Part shown: one piece after another, positions 8,778-18,279 of the stretch
Numbering within the stretch: the first letter of the stretch is position 1
How the letters are laid out: every line of letters begins with the position of its first letter
Assembly (NCBI RefSeq): GCF_904066215.1
Contig: NZ_LR880474.1
Coordinates: forward strand, 1,240,001 to 1,304,000
Length of the DNA: 64,000 bases
Reading direction: 5' to 3'
Source of the DNA: Microbacterium sp. Nx66
GTDB taxonomy: Bacteria > Actinomycetota > Actinomycetes > Actinomycetales > Microbacteriaceae
Program-made: the position numbers and the translations under genes
Notes under the pieces: generated by a model
What the model was told of the DNA's origin: nothing
The model's input: only the letters and a program-made list of their open reading frames with translations
Databases searched by the model: none

Positions 8778-10541
8778 TCACGAGCCGCACTGCAGGGTGT
8801 CGCGGGTCAGCTTCGGACCCACGATCAGCGGGGTGTGCTCGACCTCGGTGAGACGTGCTCCGGCGCCGTCGCCCTGGAACTCCACGGTGATCGTCGTGGA
8901 GGCGCCGGGGGCGAGGAGCACCTCGTGCTGCACGACGGAGCGATCGCCGATGGTCGTCGTCTGCACGCCCTCTTCCGAGCCGTCCCGGTCGATGTGCGAA
9001 GGCAGGGCGCCTTCCGGACCGTAGACGGCGATCAGAGTGCGCACGCTGCCGGCCGGCACGCCGTACACGCCGTCGCCGGTGACGTACGGGGGCAGGGAGG
9101 TGGCGGCGTCGGCGGGGGCCGTGTTCGACCACGTGACGCGCACCTGGGTCGTCGGCACCCCTGCGCAGGTGCCCACCGCCGTCGCGATGGACGCGCGGGT
9201 GTAATAGTCCATCTTCCCGCCGGTGCCGTCGTTCATCAGGACGCCGACCACCGCGGCGTCCTCGTCATCCTGCGGCATGGCGCCGCCGAGCGCGCTGGCG
9301 GCGAGGAGCGACTCCTCCGCCTCATGCGCGCTCCAGATCCGGATGCGGCCTTCGCCGGCGGCGTCGGCGAGCGCGCGGACGAGGGCCTGCGGCTCGGCAT
9401 GGGACAGAGCAGCCGAGAACAGTCCGCCGGCGGCCTGAGCGAAGATCGCGTCCTGAGCCGCGGGATCGGGGATCGCTGCGTAGATCTCGGAGAGGAGCAG
9501 GTCGGTCACGGTCTCCGCGGTCGCCGTGAACGGCCCGAAGGACAGGTCTCCGGTGGCCCGCATGAGGTGCGCGGCCACCACGGCGTCCACCGCGATCACC
9601 CCGTCGACCTTTCCCCCGTACCGCCCTTCCCACCGGGCGGCGATGGTCTGCCCGGCCTCCCGGAAATCGGGGATGCTGGTGATGTTCTGCAGATAGCGGC
9701 CGGGGCGGTCCTCGAAGAGCGCGACGGTGCTGTCGCTGAGCGGGAGCGCCGTGTCCAGCGGGGGGAAGTCGCGCGTCGACGCCTGCCGCTGCAGCGTGAC
9801 CTTGCCGTTCTCCGCGCGCAGGAGCGCGATCGATCCGATGATGCCGCCCGATGACCGCAGCTCGGCGTTGTTCTGCATCGCGAGCACGTAGGTGCGCGGG
9901 CCCTCACCCCCGAGCATGGTCGGCAGCAGGACGGAGGCGCCGTGCAGCGCGCCGACGGCCGTCGCAGCCTGGGTGACGGCTCCGCGCATCTCCCGGACGG
10001 CGTCGGCCAGAGGGGGGAGGGTGGCGTCGGCATCGATGCGCCGCGCCCGCTCCTCCGCGGCAGCCAAGGCCGAGCTCGCGGTGCCGAGTGGCTTCTCGAC
10101 GGTCGCGAAAGGGGCGAGGTCGATCGCCCCGCCCGAGAAGCCGAGGCTCGTGATGTCGACGTCGGCGGCGACGTCGAGCAGCGGACCGAGCGCGTCCGTG
10201 GAGACGTCGTCGGCGATCTCGGCGACATCGCTCACCGCGCGGAAGTTGGGCCCGATCCAGGGCAGCACCCCGAAGGCCTGCCAGACCGGGTCCCCGGTCA
10301 GCGACCGGGCCGACTCCGCGTTGCGGGAGATGCGGTCGGCGATCGGGGCCGCCCCGTCGAGATCTCCGTCGGCGATGGACTGCTTGAGCTGACTGGTCGC
10401 CTTCGCGATCTGCTGCAGGTTGTCGACCGCGCCGATGCCGCGCACCGTGACCCAGCCCAGTGCGAGGACGAGGAGCACGAGGACGAGGCCGACGGTCCAC
10501 CCGACCCATCGGCGGCGGACGGGAAGGCGACCATCGCTCAC
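8778..10541 (-). CDS. DUF4012 membrane-anchored protein
   Basis: 587 residues from GTG 10541; upstream in-frame codons give a long arginine-rich stretch typical of non-coding DNA, so the later start is preferred. Residues about 13-35 are one membrane helix after a basic MSDGRLPVRRRW, leaving a large extracytoplasmic region. An N-terminal helical part (roughly 40-180) precedes the DUF4012 core (VLAMQNNAELRSSGGIIGS near 215). DUF4012 proteins occur in polysaccharide clusters of actinobacteria; a link to the LCP fold has been suggested but the activity is not known. It is divergent from the glycosyltransferase at 10664. Confidence 0.85.
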   Translation of the reverse strand: MSDGRLPVRRRWVGWTVGLVLVLLVLALGWVTVRGIGAVDNLQQIAKATSQLKQSIADGDLDGAAPIADRISRNAESARSLTGDPVWQAFGVLPWIGPNFRAVSDVAEIADDVSTDALGPLLDVAADVDITSLGFSGGAIDLAPFATVEKPLGTASSALAAAEERARRIDADATLPPLADAVREMRGAVTQAATAVGALHGASVLLPTMLGGEGPRTYVLAMQNNAELRSSGGIIGSIALLRAENGKVTLQRQASTRDFPPLDTALPLSDSTVALFEDRPGRYLQNITSIPDFREAGQTIAARWEGRYGGKVDGVIAVDAVVAAHLMRATGDLSFGPFTATAETVTDLLLSEIYAAIPDPAAQDAIFAQAAGGLFSAALSHAEPQALVRALADAAGEGRIRIWSAHEAEESLLAASALGGAMPQDDEDAAVVGVLMNDGTGGKMDYYTRASIATAVGTCAGVPTTQVRVTWSNTAPADAATSLPPYVTGDGVYGVPAGSVRTLIAVYGPEGALPSHIDRDGSEEGVQTTTIGDRSVVQHEVLLAPGASTTITVEFQGDGAGARLTEVEHTPLIVGPKLTRDTLQCGS

Positions 10542-10651
10542 CCTGGCATTCAAGCACGGCGAAGCTGCCGGGCGCGCTCCCGATGCTGTGGGAACGCTGA
10601 GTAGCGGTGCGGACAGGTGATGCGCTCCCGGGGTCGTCGGCATCCCGCGGC

Positions 10652-10663
10652 TAGCCTGATCGC
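10652..10663 (+). promoter_or_regulatory. -10 box TAGCCT 6 bp before start
   Basis: TAGCCT 10652-10657 and spacer GATCGC lead into ATG 10664; the same hexamer and spacing as at purE. No ribosome site is visible. Confidence 0.55.
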
Positions 10664-11737
10664 ATGGGTGCTCGACTGCGTGTTGTTCTGGATCAGCTCG
10701 TGCACGTCGTCGACCCCGATCAGGCGGCGGCATCGCGAGATCTCGCCGCCGGGCTCGTCCAGACGGCGCCGCCGAACTGCACGGTCGATGCGATCGTGCC
10801 CTCGGGGGCAGAGGTGCCGCTCCGCGGGATCGGAGAAGTGCGCACGCTCGCGGTCGGACGGCGCGAGCTCGCCGCGTCCTGGCAACTCGGTATCGCCCCT
10901 GGCGTCGGCGGCGGCCTCATCCACGCGCCGACGCTGCTCGCCCCACTGATCCGCCACGACCGGGTGCACGACAACGATCAGACCACCGTCACGCTGTGGG
11001 ACCTGCGGGCCTGGGAGGCGCCGTCTCAGCTGTCGCGCGGCGCCGTCGCCTGGCAACGAGGCATGCTCCGACGTGCCGTGAAACACGCAGATGCCGTGGT
11101 CGTTCCGTCCCACTCCATGGCGGAGCGCCTGTCCGGTCTCGCGAAGCTCGGTGACCGCATCCGCGTCATCGCCGGCGCGCCACCTCAGGACCTCCTGCGT
11201 CCCGCGGACGTCGCCTCGCGTCGGGACGACCTCGGTGTCCCCGCGGACTACCTCGTCCTCTCCGGGCCGGAGGACGCGCTGGCCGCCGGTTTCCGCGGCG
11301 CCGTCGCGGCGAACCTCGACGCCGTGGTGATCGGAGCGGCCGAGGGGGCGGAACCGCGAATCGCCGAGATCGCCGCCGCCGCCGGGCTGCCCGAGCGGCG
11401 CGCGCACATCCGGGGGACGCTCGAGGTCTCGGATCGCGCCGCCGTCGTCGCCGGGGCGCGCGTCTTCGTGTCGACCGATGCCGTCTCCGGGTGGCCGTGG
11501 CGCGCTGTGGAGGCGATGTCGCTCGGCGTGCCCGTGGTCGCCGTGGAGTCCGGGTGTCATCACGACGTCCTCGCCGACGGGGGAGCGGTGGTCAGCGAGA
11601 GTGCTCTGCCGGAGGCCGTGGAGGACGCGGCGACGACAGGGAGGGAGCGCCTGCGCGTGCTCGCCGCCGACCGGTCGCGGGCGTTCTCCTGGGCGAGTGC
11701 GGCGGAGCGCGTGTGGAGTCTGCACGCAGACCTCTGA
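10664..11737 (+). CDS. family 4 (GT-B) glycosyltransferase
   Basis: 357 residues. A GT-B enzyme: N-terminal acceptor half, then ADAVVVPSHSMAERLS around residue 145, and a C-terminal donor half with AAVVAGARVFVSTDAVSGWPWRAVEAMSLGVPVVAVE near 265-300, where the Glu of the EAM motif should contact the nucleotide sugar. No signal peptide or membrane helix, so it acts in the cytoplasm or at the membrane face. It sits between the DUF4012 gene and the LGFP-repeat gene. The sugar is unknown. Confidence 0.8.
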   Translation: MGARLRVVLDQLVHVVDPDQAAASRDLAAGLVQTAPPNCTVDAIVPSGAEVPLRGIGEVRTLAVGRRELAASWQLGIAPGVGGGLIHAPTLLAPLIRHDRVHDNDQTTVTLWDLRAWEAPSQLSRGAVAWQRGMLRRAVKHADAVVVPSHSMAERLSGLAKLGDRIRVIAGAPPQDLLRPADVASRRDDLGVPADYLVLSGPEDALAAGFRGAVAANLDAVVIGAAEGAEPRIAEIAAAAGLPERRAHIRGTLEVSDRAAVVAGARVFVSTDAVSGWPWRAVEAMSLGVPVVAVESGCHHDVLADGGAVVSESALPEAVEDAATTGRERLRVLAADRSRAFSWASAAERVWSLHADL

Positions 11738-13050
11738 ACACCTGAACGCCAGCTTCGCATCCACGCGACACGCCGAGGGCTGATCGCATTTCCGTGGCAA
11801 CAGTGGCATCATCCCGCAACTTCCGTCACACTGGTCACATGTCTCGACGTGCCCCACGCTCTCGAAACACCACGAAGGTCACCCGCCTTCTCACCTGTTT
11901 CCTCGCTGCCTCCGCCCTGGTGATCGGCACGGTGGTCCCCGCCACCGCCGCCTCCGCCGCGACCTCCGTCGCACCGACCGTCGCACGTACCGCCGCCGAT
12001 CCCGCGCAGACCGGGCTGGCCAAGACCACTCTGGTCGGGTTCACGCCGGGCAACATCATCAGCGACGCCGTGTTCACCAACAAGAGCACGATGACCGAAG
12101 CGCAGATCCAGACCTTCTTCAACAGCAAGGTCTCCCGCTGCCTCGGCGGACGGGACGAGAACAACGAGCCGATCGTCTGTCTCAAGGACTTCCGCATGAA
12201 CACGGTCACCCGTCCGGGGGACCAGTACTGCAGCGGATACTCCGGTGCTGCGAACGAGTCCGCTGCGCGCATCATCTATCGCGTGGCCCAGGCCTGCAAC
12301 ATCAACCCGCAGGTGCTCATCGTCATGCTCCAGAAGGAGCAGGGGCTCGTGACCCACACCTGGCCGAGCGCCTGGCGGTACCGGATCGCGCTCGGGCAGG
12401 GCTGCCCGGACACCGCGCCGTGCGACCCGAACTACATCGGCTTCTTCCACCAGATCTACGGCGCCGCGCGCCAGATGCAGATCTACATGGAGGGCAAGTG
12501 GTTCCAGTGGTACGCGCCGGGGCGCACCTGGAACATCCTCTACAACCCGAACAGCTCCTGCGGATCCTCGCCGGTCTACGTCGCGAACAAGGCGACGTCC
12601 GCGCTGTACTACTACACGCCGTACCAGCCGAACGCCGCAGCGCTGCGGGCCGGCTACGGAAAGGGTGACGGGTGCTCCGCGTACGGTAACCGGAACTTCT
12701 ACAACTACTTCACGGACTGGTTCGGCTCGACCCAGAAGCCGGTGGTGGACCCGCTCGGCGACATCCGTCGCCTGCACACCTCGCTCGGCGGGGCGACCGG
12801 CGTTCTCGGCGCCGCGAAGACGACTCCGGCCTGTACGGCAACGACCGCGCGGTGCACCGTGACGTACGTCAACGGCATCATCACCTGGACGAAGGCGCTC
12901 GGCGCGCGACAGGTCTACGGTGAGGTGTATAAGGAGTACACGGCTCAGGGCGGTCTCGGGGGAAAGCTCGGATACCCGAAGACCACGCCCACGGCCGTCA
13001 CGGACCCGAACGGCAACGGGACCGCGCAGCAGTTCGACGCCGGGTGGGTT

Positions 13051-13883
13051 CATTCGTCGGTGGCGGGGACGTTCGCGTCGTCGAACACGATCATGACCGC
13101 GTACAGCAAGGCGGGATGGTTGCGTGGAAAGCTCGGGTGGCCGGCGGGTGTGGAGACGTGCTCGGCGACGTCGTGTGTGCAGGCGTTCCAGGGCGGCTCG
13201 ATCGGTTATCAGAAGGGGAAGGCGGCGGTTCCGCTGGTGGGCGTCGAGGCGGACGCGATCGATGTGGTGTTCGCGGCGCAGGGCGGCAGCTCGGGGGCGC
13301 TGGGTGCGCCGGTCGGGCAGTTGACGGTGGTGTCGGATCCGCAGGGCAATGGTCTCGTCCGTCAGTTCGCGAACGGGTGGATTCACGCGTCGGCGGCCGG
13401 GGCGTTCGTGACGTCGAACGCGTCGATGAAGGAGTACAGCGCGTCGGGGTGGCTGCGGGGAAGCTGGGATGGCCCACGAGTGCGGAGTCCAAGGTGACGG
13501 ATCCGAACGGCGACGGGGTCGCGCAGAGCTTCCGGGGTGGGTGGATCCACTCTTCTGCAAAGGGTGCGTTCGCGACCTCGACGCGGATGATGTCGGGATA
13601 CAGCAAGGCCGGTTGGGTGAGGGGTTCACTCGGATGGCCGGTGAGCGCTGAGGTGTGCACGGGCGCTTCGTGTACCCAGGCGTTCGCCGGGGGTGTCCTC
13701 TCGTTCACGGGCACCGCTGAGCCGACGAGTGCGGTGGGTGTCTCGGCCGCGGCCATCGCGAAGGTTCGCGCTGATCCAACCAGCAGTGCGGTCGCGCTCG
13801 GCGGAGCTGTCGATCCCGTACCTTCGCTCGTGGCGGACCCGAACGGTGGCGGTATGGCGCAGAAGTTCTCCGGTGGGTGGGTC
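13051..13883 (+). repeat. tandem repeat unit 1 (833 bp) of the LGFP gene
   Basis: Begins at CATTCGTCGGTGGCGGGGAC and repeats at 13884. It encodes 278 residues holding five LGFP-type modules. Compared with unit 2 the only difference I see is one missing G in the run at 13457-13460. Confidence 0.88.
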
Positions 13884-14717
13884 CATTCGTCGGTGGCGGG
13901 GACGTTCGCGTCGTCGAACACGATCATGACCGCGTACAGCAAGGCGGGATGGTTGCGTGGAAAGCTCGGGTGGCCGGCGGGTGTGGAGACGTGCTCGGCG
14001 ACGTCGTGTGTGCAGGCGTTCCAGGGCGGCTCGATCGGTTATCAGAAGGGGAAGGCGGCGGTTCCGCTGGTGGGCGTCGAGGCGGACGCGATCGATGTGG
14101 TGTTCGCGGCGCAGGGCGGCAGCTCGGGGGCGCTGGGTGCGCCGGTCGGGCAGTTGACGGTGGTGTCGGATCCGCAGGGCAATGGTCTCGTCCGTCAGTT
14201 CGCGAACGGGTGGATTCACGCGTCGGCGGCCGGGGCGTTCGTGACGTCGAACGCGTCGATGAAGGAGTACAGCGCGTCGGGGTGGCTGCGGGGGAAGCTG
14301 GGATGGCCCACGAGTGCGGAGTCCAAGGTGACGGATCCGAACGGCGACGGGGTCGCGCAGAGCTTCCGGGGTGGGTGGATCCACTCTTCTGCAAAGGGTG
14401 CGTTCGCGACCTCGACGCGGATGATGTCGGGATACAGCAAGGCCGGTTGGGTGAGGGGTTCACTCGGATGGCCGGTGAGCGCTGAGGTGTGCACGGGCGC
14501 TTCGTGTACCCAGGCGTTCGCCGGGGGTGTCCTCTCGTTCACGGGCACCGCTGAGCCGACGAGTGCGGTGGGTGTCTCGGCCGCGGCCATCGCGAAGGTT
14601 CGCGCTGATCCAACCAGCAGTGCGGTCGCGCTCGGCGGAGCTGTCGATCCCGTACCTTCGCTCGTGGCGGACCCGAACGGTGGCGGTATGGCGCAGAAGT
14701 TCTCCGGTGGGTGGGTC
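13884..14717 (+). repeat. tandem repeat unit 2 (834 bp) of the LGFP gene
   Basis: Exactly in frame (278 codons) with the five-G run at 14290-14294 intact. Such long, nearly identical neighbours are prone to unequal recombination and copy-number change. Confidence 0.88.
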
Positions 14718-14870
14718 CATTCGTCGGTGGCGGGGACGTTCGCGTCGTCGAACACGATCATGACCGCGTACAGCAAGGCGGGATGGTTGCGTGGAAAGCT
14801 CGGGTGGCCGGCGGGTGTGGAGACGTGCTCGGCGACGTCGTGTGTGCAGGCGTTCCAGGGCGGCTCGATC
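14718..14870 (+). repeat. partial third repeat unit (153 bp)
   Basis: Matches the first 153 bases of units 1 and 2, then diverges at AGCTATGTG, where the gene's unique C-terminus (SYVKGKAATVAYR) begins. Confidence 0.85.
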
Positions 14871-14910
14871 AGCTATGTGAAAGGCAAGGCGGCGACGGTC
14901 GCCTATCGCT

Positions 14911-14929
14911 GAGGCGCGGCCGTCGCCTC
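14911..14929 (+). terminator. short hairpin after the LGFP gene
   Basis: GAGGCG (14911-14916) pairs with CGCCTC (14924-14929) around a 7-base loop, overlapping the stop codon. No U tract; weak evidence for termination before the legB promoter. Confidence 0.35.
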
Positions 14930-14950
14930 GGGCAGTTCGCGGGGATCGGA

Positions 14951-14963
14951 TAGACTCGAACGC
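14951..14963 (+). promoter_or_regulatory. -10 box TAGACT 7 bp before legB
   Basis: TAGACT 14951-14956, spacer CGAACGC, ATG 14964. It is the only promoter I see before the nonulosonic acid operon, which would then start as a leaderless message. Confidence 0.58.
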
Positions 14964-15959
14964 ATGAAGGTACTGCTCACAGGAGCTGACGGATTCATCG
15001 GATCGCACCTCGCGGAGCAGCTCGTCAGAGATGGTCACGACGTCCGAGCCCTGGTGCTGTACAACTCGTTCGACTCGCGCGGTTGGCTCGATGGCATCGC
15101 GGACGAGGTCGCCCAAGAGATCGAGTTCCTGCCTGGTGACGTCCGTGATCCTGCGCTGATGATGTCGGCGGTGAGTGACCGTGATGCGGTCCTGCACCTC
15201 GCCGCACTCATCGCCATCCCCTACTCGTACGCGGCTCCTGACCTGTATGTGCAGACGAACATCCAGGGCACGCTCAACCTGCTCAATGCAGCGCGTGCCG
15301 CCGACGTGAGCCGCTTCATCCACACGTCGACCAGCGAGGTCTACGGCACCGCCCGGTACGTGCCGATGGATGAGGGGCACCCGCTGCAGGGGCAGTCGCC
15401 GTACTCCGCATCCAAAATCGCGGCGGACCAGATGGTGAACGCGTACCACTCGTCGTTCGGGCTCCCCGCGGTGACGATCCGCCCGTTCAACACCTTCGGG
15501 CCGCGGCAGTCCGCCCGCGCCGTGATCCCCACGATCATCAGCCAGCTCGCCGCCGGCAAGCGGGAGGTCCAGCTCGGGGCACTCACTCCGACCCGCGACT
15601 TCACCTATGTCCCGGACACGGTCGCCGGATTCACGACGGCGCTGACCAGCACCGCCGGCGTCGGAGAGGTGATCAACCTCGGTGTCGGCTTCGAGGTATC
15701 CATCGGGCAGACGTTCGATCTCATCGCCGAGGTGATGGGCGTCGATGCTGTGGCCACCGAGGATCCCGCGCGGCTGCGCCCGGCGAACTCGGAGGTGGAG
15801 CGGCTTTTCTCCGACAACGCGAAGGCGCGCGAGATCCTGGGGTGGGCGCCCCGGTACGACGGTGTGGACGGCTTCCGCGAGGGCCTGCGCGCCACCGCCG
15901 AGTGGTTCACCGACCCGGGCAACCTGGCGCGCTACCGCACCGACGCGTACGTCGTATGA
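14964..15959 (+). CDS. legB: LegB-type nucleotide-sugar 4,6-dehydratase
   Basis: 331 residues, an extended short-chain dehydrogenase. TGADGFIGSHLAEQL is the NAD-binding glycine motif, TSTSEVYGTAR and PYSASKIAADQ supply the Ser/Thr and Tyr-xxx-Lys catalytic residues, and IRPFNTFGPRQS is the substrate-loop signature. In the legionaminic acid pathway it converts GDP- (or UDP-) GlcNAc to the 4-keto-6-deoxy sugar. First gene of a run whose members overlap by 4 bp (ATGA), with legC next; this context, rather than the fold alone, sets the assignment. A generic sugar epimerase is the alternative. Confidence 0.83.
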   Translation: MKVLLTGADGFIGSHLAEQLVRDGHDVRALVLYNSFDSRGWLDGIADEVAQEIEFLPGDVRDPALMMSAVSDRDAVLHLAALIAIPYSYAAPDLYVQTNIQGTLNLLNAARAADVSRFIHTSTSEVYGTARYVPMDEGHPLQGQSPYSASKIAADQMVNAYHSSFGLPAVTIRPFNTFGPRQSARAVIPTIISQLAAGKREVQLGALTPTRDFTYVPDTVAGFTTALTSTAGVGEVINLGVGFEVSIGQTFDLIAEVMGVDAVATEDPARLRPANSEVERLFSDNAKAREILGWAPRYDGVDGFREGLRATAEWFTDPGNLARYRTDAYVV

Positions 15960-17113
15960 TCACCCCCGCAGATTTCGTCCGCACGATCCGCCGCGTGGTG
16001 GGCGATGAGCCTTTCGTCGGCCTGCACGTCCCCGACATCACCGAGGTCGAGAAGGTACGGGTGCAGGAATGCCTCGACTCGACCTTCGTCTCGAGTGTCG
16101 GCGCTTTCGTGACCGAGTTCGAGCGGGGCATCGCCGAGTTCACCGGTGCCCGTCACGCGATCGCGGTGTCCAACGGAACGTCGGCCTTGCAGGTCGCGCT
16201 CGAACTGGTCGGAGTCGGCGCGGGCGACGACGTGATCGTCCCGACCCTGTCCTTCGTGGCCACCGCGAACGCGGTCTCGCATGCGGGCGCCCAGCCGTAC
16301 TTCGTCGACAGCGATGAGATGTCCGCTGGGTTGTCTGTCGATGCCGTCTCGGACGTGCTCCGCTCCGCGCGATCCACGTCCGAGGGCCTGGTGAACGCCG
16401 TCACCGGACGACGCATCGCCGCCATCGTGCCGATGCACACGCTCGGCCACCCGATGCGCATCGTCGAGCTCGTCGCGCTCGCGACCGAGTACGGCGTTCC
16501 CGTGGTCGAGGATGCCGCCGAGTCGCTCGGCAGCCGGGTCGACGGCGTCCACACAGGCAGGTTCGGCCGGATGGGCATTCTCAGTTTCAACGGGAACAAG
16601 ATCCTCACGACCGGTGGCGGCGGGATGATCCTCACCGACGACGACGAGCTCGCCCACAGGGCGCGCCACCTCACCACGACGGCGAAGCTGCCGCACCGCT
16701 GGGAGTTCGAGCACGACGAGGTCGCGTACAACTACCGGATGCCCAACCTCAACGCCGCCCTCGGCGTCGCGCAGCTCGAACGCCTGCCTCGCTTCCTCGC
16801 CGACAAACGCCGGCTGGCGGCTCGCTACCGCTCCGCCTTCGCCGACGTCGATGGCATCGAGTTCCTCGACGAGCCGGAGGGGACCGTGAGCAACTACTGG
16901 CTGTGCGCGGTTCGCGTGGACGGCGACATCGCGCGCCGCGATGAGTTCCTCGAGGCGACCAACGACGCCGGCCTGCAGTGCCGGCCGTTCTGGAATCTGC
17001 TGCACGCCCAGGCGCCCTATCGTCAGCTGCCCCACGCCCGGGTGCCCGTGGCTGAAGCCCTGCACGCGTCCGTCGTGTGCATTCCGAGTTCGCCGGCGCT
17101 GGCAGCGGCATGA
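15956..17113 (+). CDS. legC: LegC-type PLP sugar aminotransferase
   Basis: 385 residues, DegT/DnrJ/EryC1 family, starting at the ATG that overlaps the legB stop. It should transfer an amino group from glutamate to the C4 keto group made by LegB. Seen: AVSNGTSALQVALELVGVG (PLP phosphate binding), VVEDAAESLGS (Asp to the pyridine N), and SFNGNKILTTGGGGMI with the Lys that carries PLP. The opening FVGLHVPDITEVEKVRVQ is like LegC proteins rather than PseC. The reaction product goes to the acetyltransferase encoded at 19359. Confidence 0.85.
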   Translation: MITPADFVRTIRRVVGDEPFVGLHVPDITEVEKVRVQECLDSTFVSSVGAFVTEFERGIAEFTGARHAIAVSNGTSALQVALELVGVGAGDDVIVPTLSFVATANAVSHAGAQPYFVDSDEMSAGLSVDAVSDVLRSARSTSEGLVNAVTGRRIAAIVPMHTLGHPMRIVELVALATEYGVPVVEDAAESLGSRVDGVHTGRFGRMGILSFNGNKILTTGGGGMILTDDDELAHRARHLTTTAKLPHRWEFEHDEVAYNYRMPNLNAALGVAQLERLPRFLADKRRLAARYRSAFADVDGIEFLDEPEGTVSNYWLCAVRVDGDIARRDEFLEATNDAGLQCRPFWNLLHAQAPYRQLPHARVPVAEALHASVVCIPSSPALAAA

Positions 17114-18279
17114 GGACGATCGCCGTCGTCACCGGCACCCGTGCGGACTACGGGCTGCTGCGCGGATTGCTCCGGGCGATCGATGACGACCCGCAGCTCG
17201 ACCTGCGGATCATCGTCACGGGCACTCATCTCACGGATTCCTTCGGGAGGACGGTGTCCGAGATCGAGCGGGACGGGTTCACCGTCGCCGCGGCGGTTCC
17301 GATCTGGTCGGGCGACGATAGCGCTCTCGCCGCCGCCGCGGACGTCGGCCGCGCCCTGCCCGAGTATGCGCGGGCGCTGGCGGATATCGGCCCCGACGTG
17401 GTCGTGGTGCTGGGGGATCGTCTGGAGGCCTACGCCGTCGCGACGGCCGCGACGATCCTCTCGGTTCCGGTCGCGCACATCCATGGCGGGGAGCTCACCG
17501 AGGGGGCGATGGACGACGCACTCCGCCACTCGATCACCAAGATGTCGTACCTGCACTTCACCTCGACACCTGAGCACCGCACGCGGGTCATCCAGCTGGG
17601 GGAGGACCCGCGACGGGTCTTCTTCTTCGGCGCGCCGATCGTCGACATCCTGGAGACCTTCGAGCCGATGCCGCGCCGTGACGTCGAGGAACGGTTCGGC
17701 ATCCGGCTGCCCGAGCCGACGGCGCTCGTCACCTTCCATCCGGCGATCATGGACGTGGCACCGGCCGAGCACCTCGTCGAGGAGCTCCTCGACGGATTGC
17801 TCGCGGTGGACGAGCTCCACATCGTCATCACGGGGTCAAACTCGGACATCGGCACGGATGCGGTCCGGGAACGGATCGCGCGCTTCGTGTCCGAACACCC
17901 CGAGCGCGTCGACTATGTCGAATCGTTCGGACAGCGCGGCTATCTCAGCGCCATGAGGGCGGCTGCCGTCGTCGCGGGGAACTCGTCCAGCACCGTCTTG
18001 GAGGCGCCGGTCCTCGGGACCCCCTCTGTGCTGATCGGCGATCGCCAGAAGGGCCGACCGATCGCCGCGAGCGTGGAGGTGCCAGAGCCCACCGCCGCGG
18101 CGATCGCCGCCGCCATCCGCCGGCAGCTCGCCGCCCCGCCTCTCGCCGATCCGGAGAGTCCGTTCGGTCGGCCGGGCTTCGCCGCCCGCACGGCGGCGAC
18201 GTTGCGAGACGCGGAGATCCCCCGCCCGCCGAAGAAGTCCTTCCACGATCTCGAACAGGGAGATGACCATGGCCGCTGA
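17110..18279 (+). CDS. legG: hydrolysing NDP-sugar 2-epimerase (LegG/NeuC type)
   Basis: 389 residues. It releases the nucleotide and inverts C2 to give the free mannosamine-type sugar for the synthase that follows. Signatures: VTGTRADYGLLRGLL, GDRLEAYAVATAA, HIHGGELTEGAMDDALRHS, and the C-terminal GNSSSTVLEAPVLGTPSV that binds the uracil or guanine nucleotide. NeuC-type members carry RADYG, while non-hydrolysing WecB enzymes have RPEAI or RPQFV, as seen at 36499. ATGA overlap with legC. In sialic acid pathways the same family makes ManNAc; the surrounding genes favour the 2,4-diacetamido sugar. Confidence 0.87.
   Translation: MRTIAVVTGTRADYGLLRGLLRAIDDDPQLDLRIIVTGTHLTDSFGRTVSEIERDGFTVAAAVPIWSGDDSALAAAADVGRALPEYARALADIGPDVVVVLGDRLEAYAVATAATILSVPVAHIHGGELTEGAMDDALRHSITKMSYLHFTSTPEHRTRVIQLGEDPRRVFFFGAPIVDILETFEPMPRRDVEERFGIRLPEPTALVTFHPAIMDVAPAEHLVEELLDGLLAVDELHIVITGSNSDIGTDAVRERIARFVSEHPERVDYVESFGQRGYLSAMRAAAVVAGNSSSTVLEAPVLGTPSVLIGDRQKGRPIAASVEVPEPTAAAIAAAIRRQLAAPPLADPESPFGRPGFAARTAATLRDAEIPRPPKKSFHDLEQGDDHGR

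Larger units (their letters stand above)
11839..14912 (+). pseudogene. secreted LGFP-repeat protein, frame broken by one base in a tandem repeat
   Basis: Reading from ATG 11839 gives a signal peptide (LLTCFLAASALVIGTVVPA, cleavage near ASA), then a domain of about 270 residues with ESAARIIYRVAQACNINPQ and VMLQKEQGLVTHTWPS, which looks lysozyme-like (inference; the Glu of QKEQGL is a candidate acid). After this come LGFP modules marked by G(K/S/A)LG(W/Y/A)P. The frame stops at 13497 because a G run at 13457-13460 has four G; the identical sequence one repeat later (14290-14294) has five. Adding one G restores an uninterrupted 1024-residue protein ending at 14912 with about 13 LGFP modules. LGFP repeats are thought to hold proteins to the actinobacterial wall. 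True mutation, slippage switch or sequencing error cannot be separated here. Confidence 0.82.

Noticed and set aside
11809..13629. 606-codon minus-strand frame opposite the LGFP gene
   Set aside because: Composition is Arg/Pro/Ser-rich with no domain; it exists because the repeat has few stops on the other strand.
13051..14870. CRISPR-like or mobile repeat array
   Set aside because: Units are 834 bp, in frame and encode LGFP modules; there are no short repeats with unique spacers and no cas or transposase gene.
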